The translations under genes were made by a program, and so were the position numbers. Positions 11,652 to 11,834 of a DNA stretch of 11,834 nt are shown piece by piece. The notes beneath the pieces were generated by a model. The model was not told the origin of the DNA. It searched no databases and worked only from the letters and a program-made list of their open reading frames with translations. Within the stretch, counting starts at the first letter, position 1. Each line of letters opens with the position of its first letter. The DNA is from Clostridiaceae bacterium (GTDB taxonomy: Bacteria; Bacillota; Clostridia; Oscillospirales; Acutalibacteraceae): NCBI GenBank assembly GCA_904501705.1, contig CAJGCA010000052.1, positions 1 to 11,834 on the forward strand, in the 5' to 3' direction.

Positions 11652-11834
11652 ATGGCACTGTTGAGAATACGTAAGCCCGACGGGGAGATCGTCGAGATCG
11701 CGAGCCTACCTGGCGTAAAAGGCGAGGATGGCAAGACACCTGAAAAAGGGGTGGATTACTTCACACCCGAGGACATACAGGAGATCCTCGTCCCTGCCAC
11801 ATCCAAGACATACGGCACCGTCAAGGTTGCGGAC
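11652..11834 (+). CDS. Phage tail/fibre protein, N-terminal part (runs off the window)
   Basis: Sixty-one codons are visible from an ATG 8 nt after AAAGGAG (11637-11643). The peptide begins MALLRIRKPDGEIVEI, then a collagen-like GVKGEDGKTPEKGVDYF stretch, TPEDIQEI, and a short segment ending KTYGTVKVAD. The GKTPxKGxDYFTxxDIxEI pattern is, from memory, very common in tail and receptor-binding proteins of Firmicute phages, and TYGTVKVAD resembles the repeats that lead into fibre shafts. It is the second gene of the LexA-promoter operon, 16 nt after the first. Total length and C-terminal specificity domain are unknown. Confidence 0.75.
   Translation, partial: MALLRIRKPDGEIVEIASLPGVKGEDGKTPEKGVDYFTPEDIQEILVPATSKTYGTVKVAD

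Larger units (their letters stand above)
8690..11834. mobile_element. Left part of a prophage-like / tail-module integrated element
   Basis: The interval combines a split target gene, a large serine recombinase, a LexA-box promoter and two phage tail genes, and continues past the window. Phage repressor, replication, terminase and capsid genes are absent from the visible part, so it is either a deleted prophage, a tailocin-like locus or an unusual tail-carrying element. The left border is approximate. Confidence 0.65.

Noticed and set aside
1..11834. CRISPR array, tRNA or rRNA genes
   Set aside because: I saw no regularly spaced repeats, tRNA cloverleaf or rRNA signature sequence on either strand.

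Overview
The window looks like a chromosomal stretch from a high-GC anaerobic Firmicute, most likely class Clostridia (Oscillospirales-like). This is inferred from gene content (meso-diaminopimelate dehydrogenase, an LTA-synthase-type sulfatase, a Na+-pumping decarboxylase beta/gamma pair, PcrA), strong GGAGG-type ribosome binding sites, a B. subtilis-type LexA box and a short dispersed repeat of a kind I recall from such genomes. No search was run.

Housekeeping part (1-8423). The 3' end of ddh is followed 3 nt later by a MATE efflux transporter. A bidirectional terminator separates it from a convergent LTA-synthase-family membrane sulfatase. A promoter-rich 254-bp divergent intergenic region follows, from which a very good sigma-A-type promoter reads into oadG-oadB, the membrane part of a Na+-translocating decarboxylase. 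OadB keeps six residues that I recall as functionally important in the Klebsiella protein, but carries a long non-conserved extracytoplasmic insert. A stem-loop separates oadB from pcrA (UvrD-family helicase), which ends in a textbook terminator.

Accessory part (8425-11834, running off the window). A short gene start with a perfect ribosome binding site (8606) breaks off after 29 codons, in Cys-rich sequence. Just beyond is a large serine recombinase reading leftward towards the break. This looks like the left end (attL side) of an integrated element that split a host gene. Right of the recombinase lies a near-consensus rightward promoter with a 13/14 match to the LexA (SOS) box inside its spacer, then about 220 nt of strongly structured leader, then a phage baseplate/tail-fibre protein and the start of a second tail protein.

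No repressor, replication, packaging or capsid gene lies between recombinase and tail genes. The most notable reading is therefore a compact, directly LexA-controlled tail module joined to a site-specific recombinase. It could be a deleted prophage, a tailocin-like locus, or a less familiar tail-carrying mobile element. The right part, which would decide, is outside the window.
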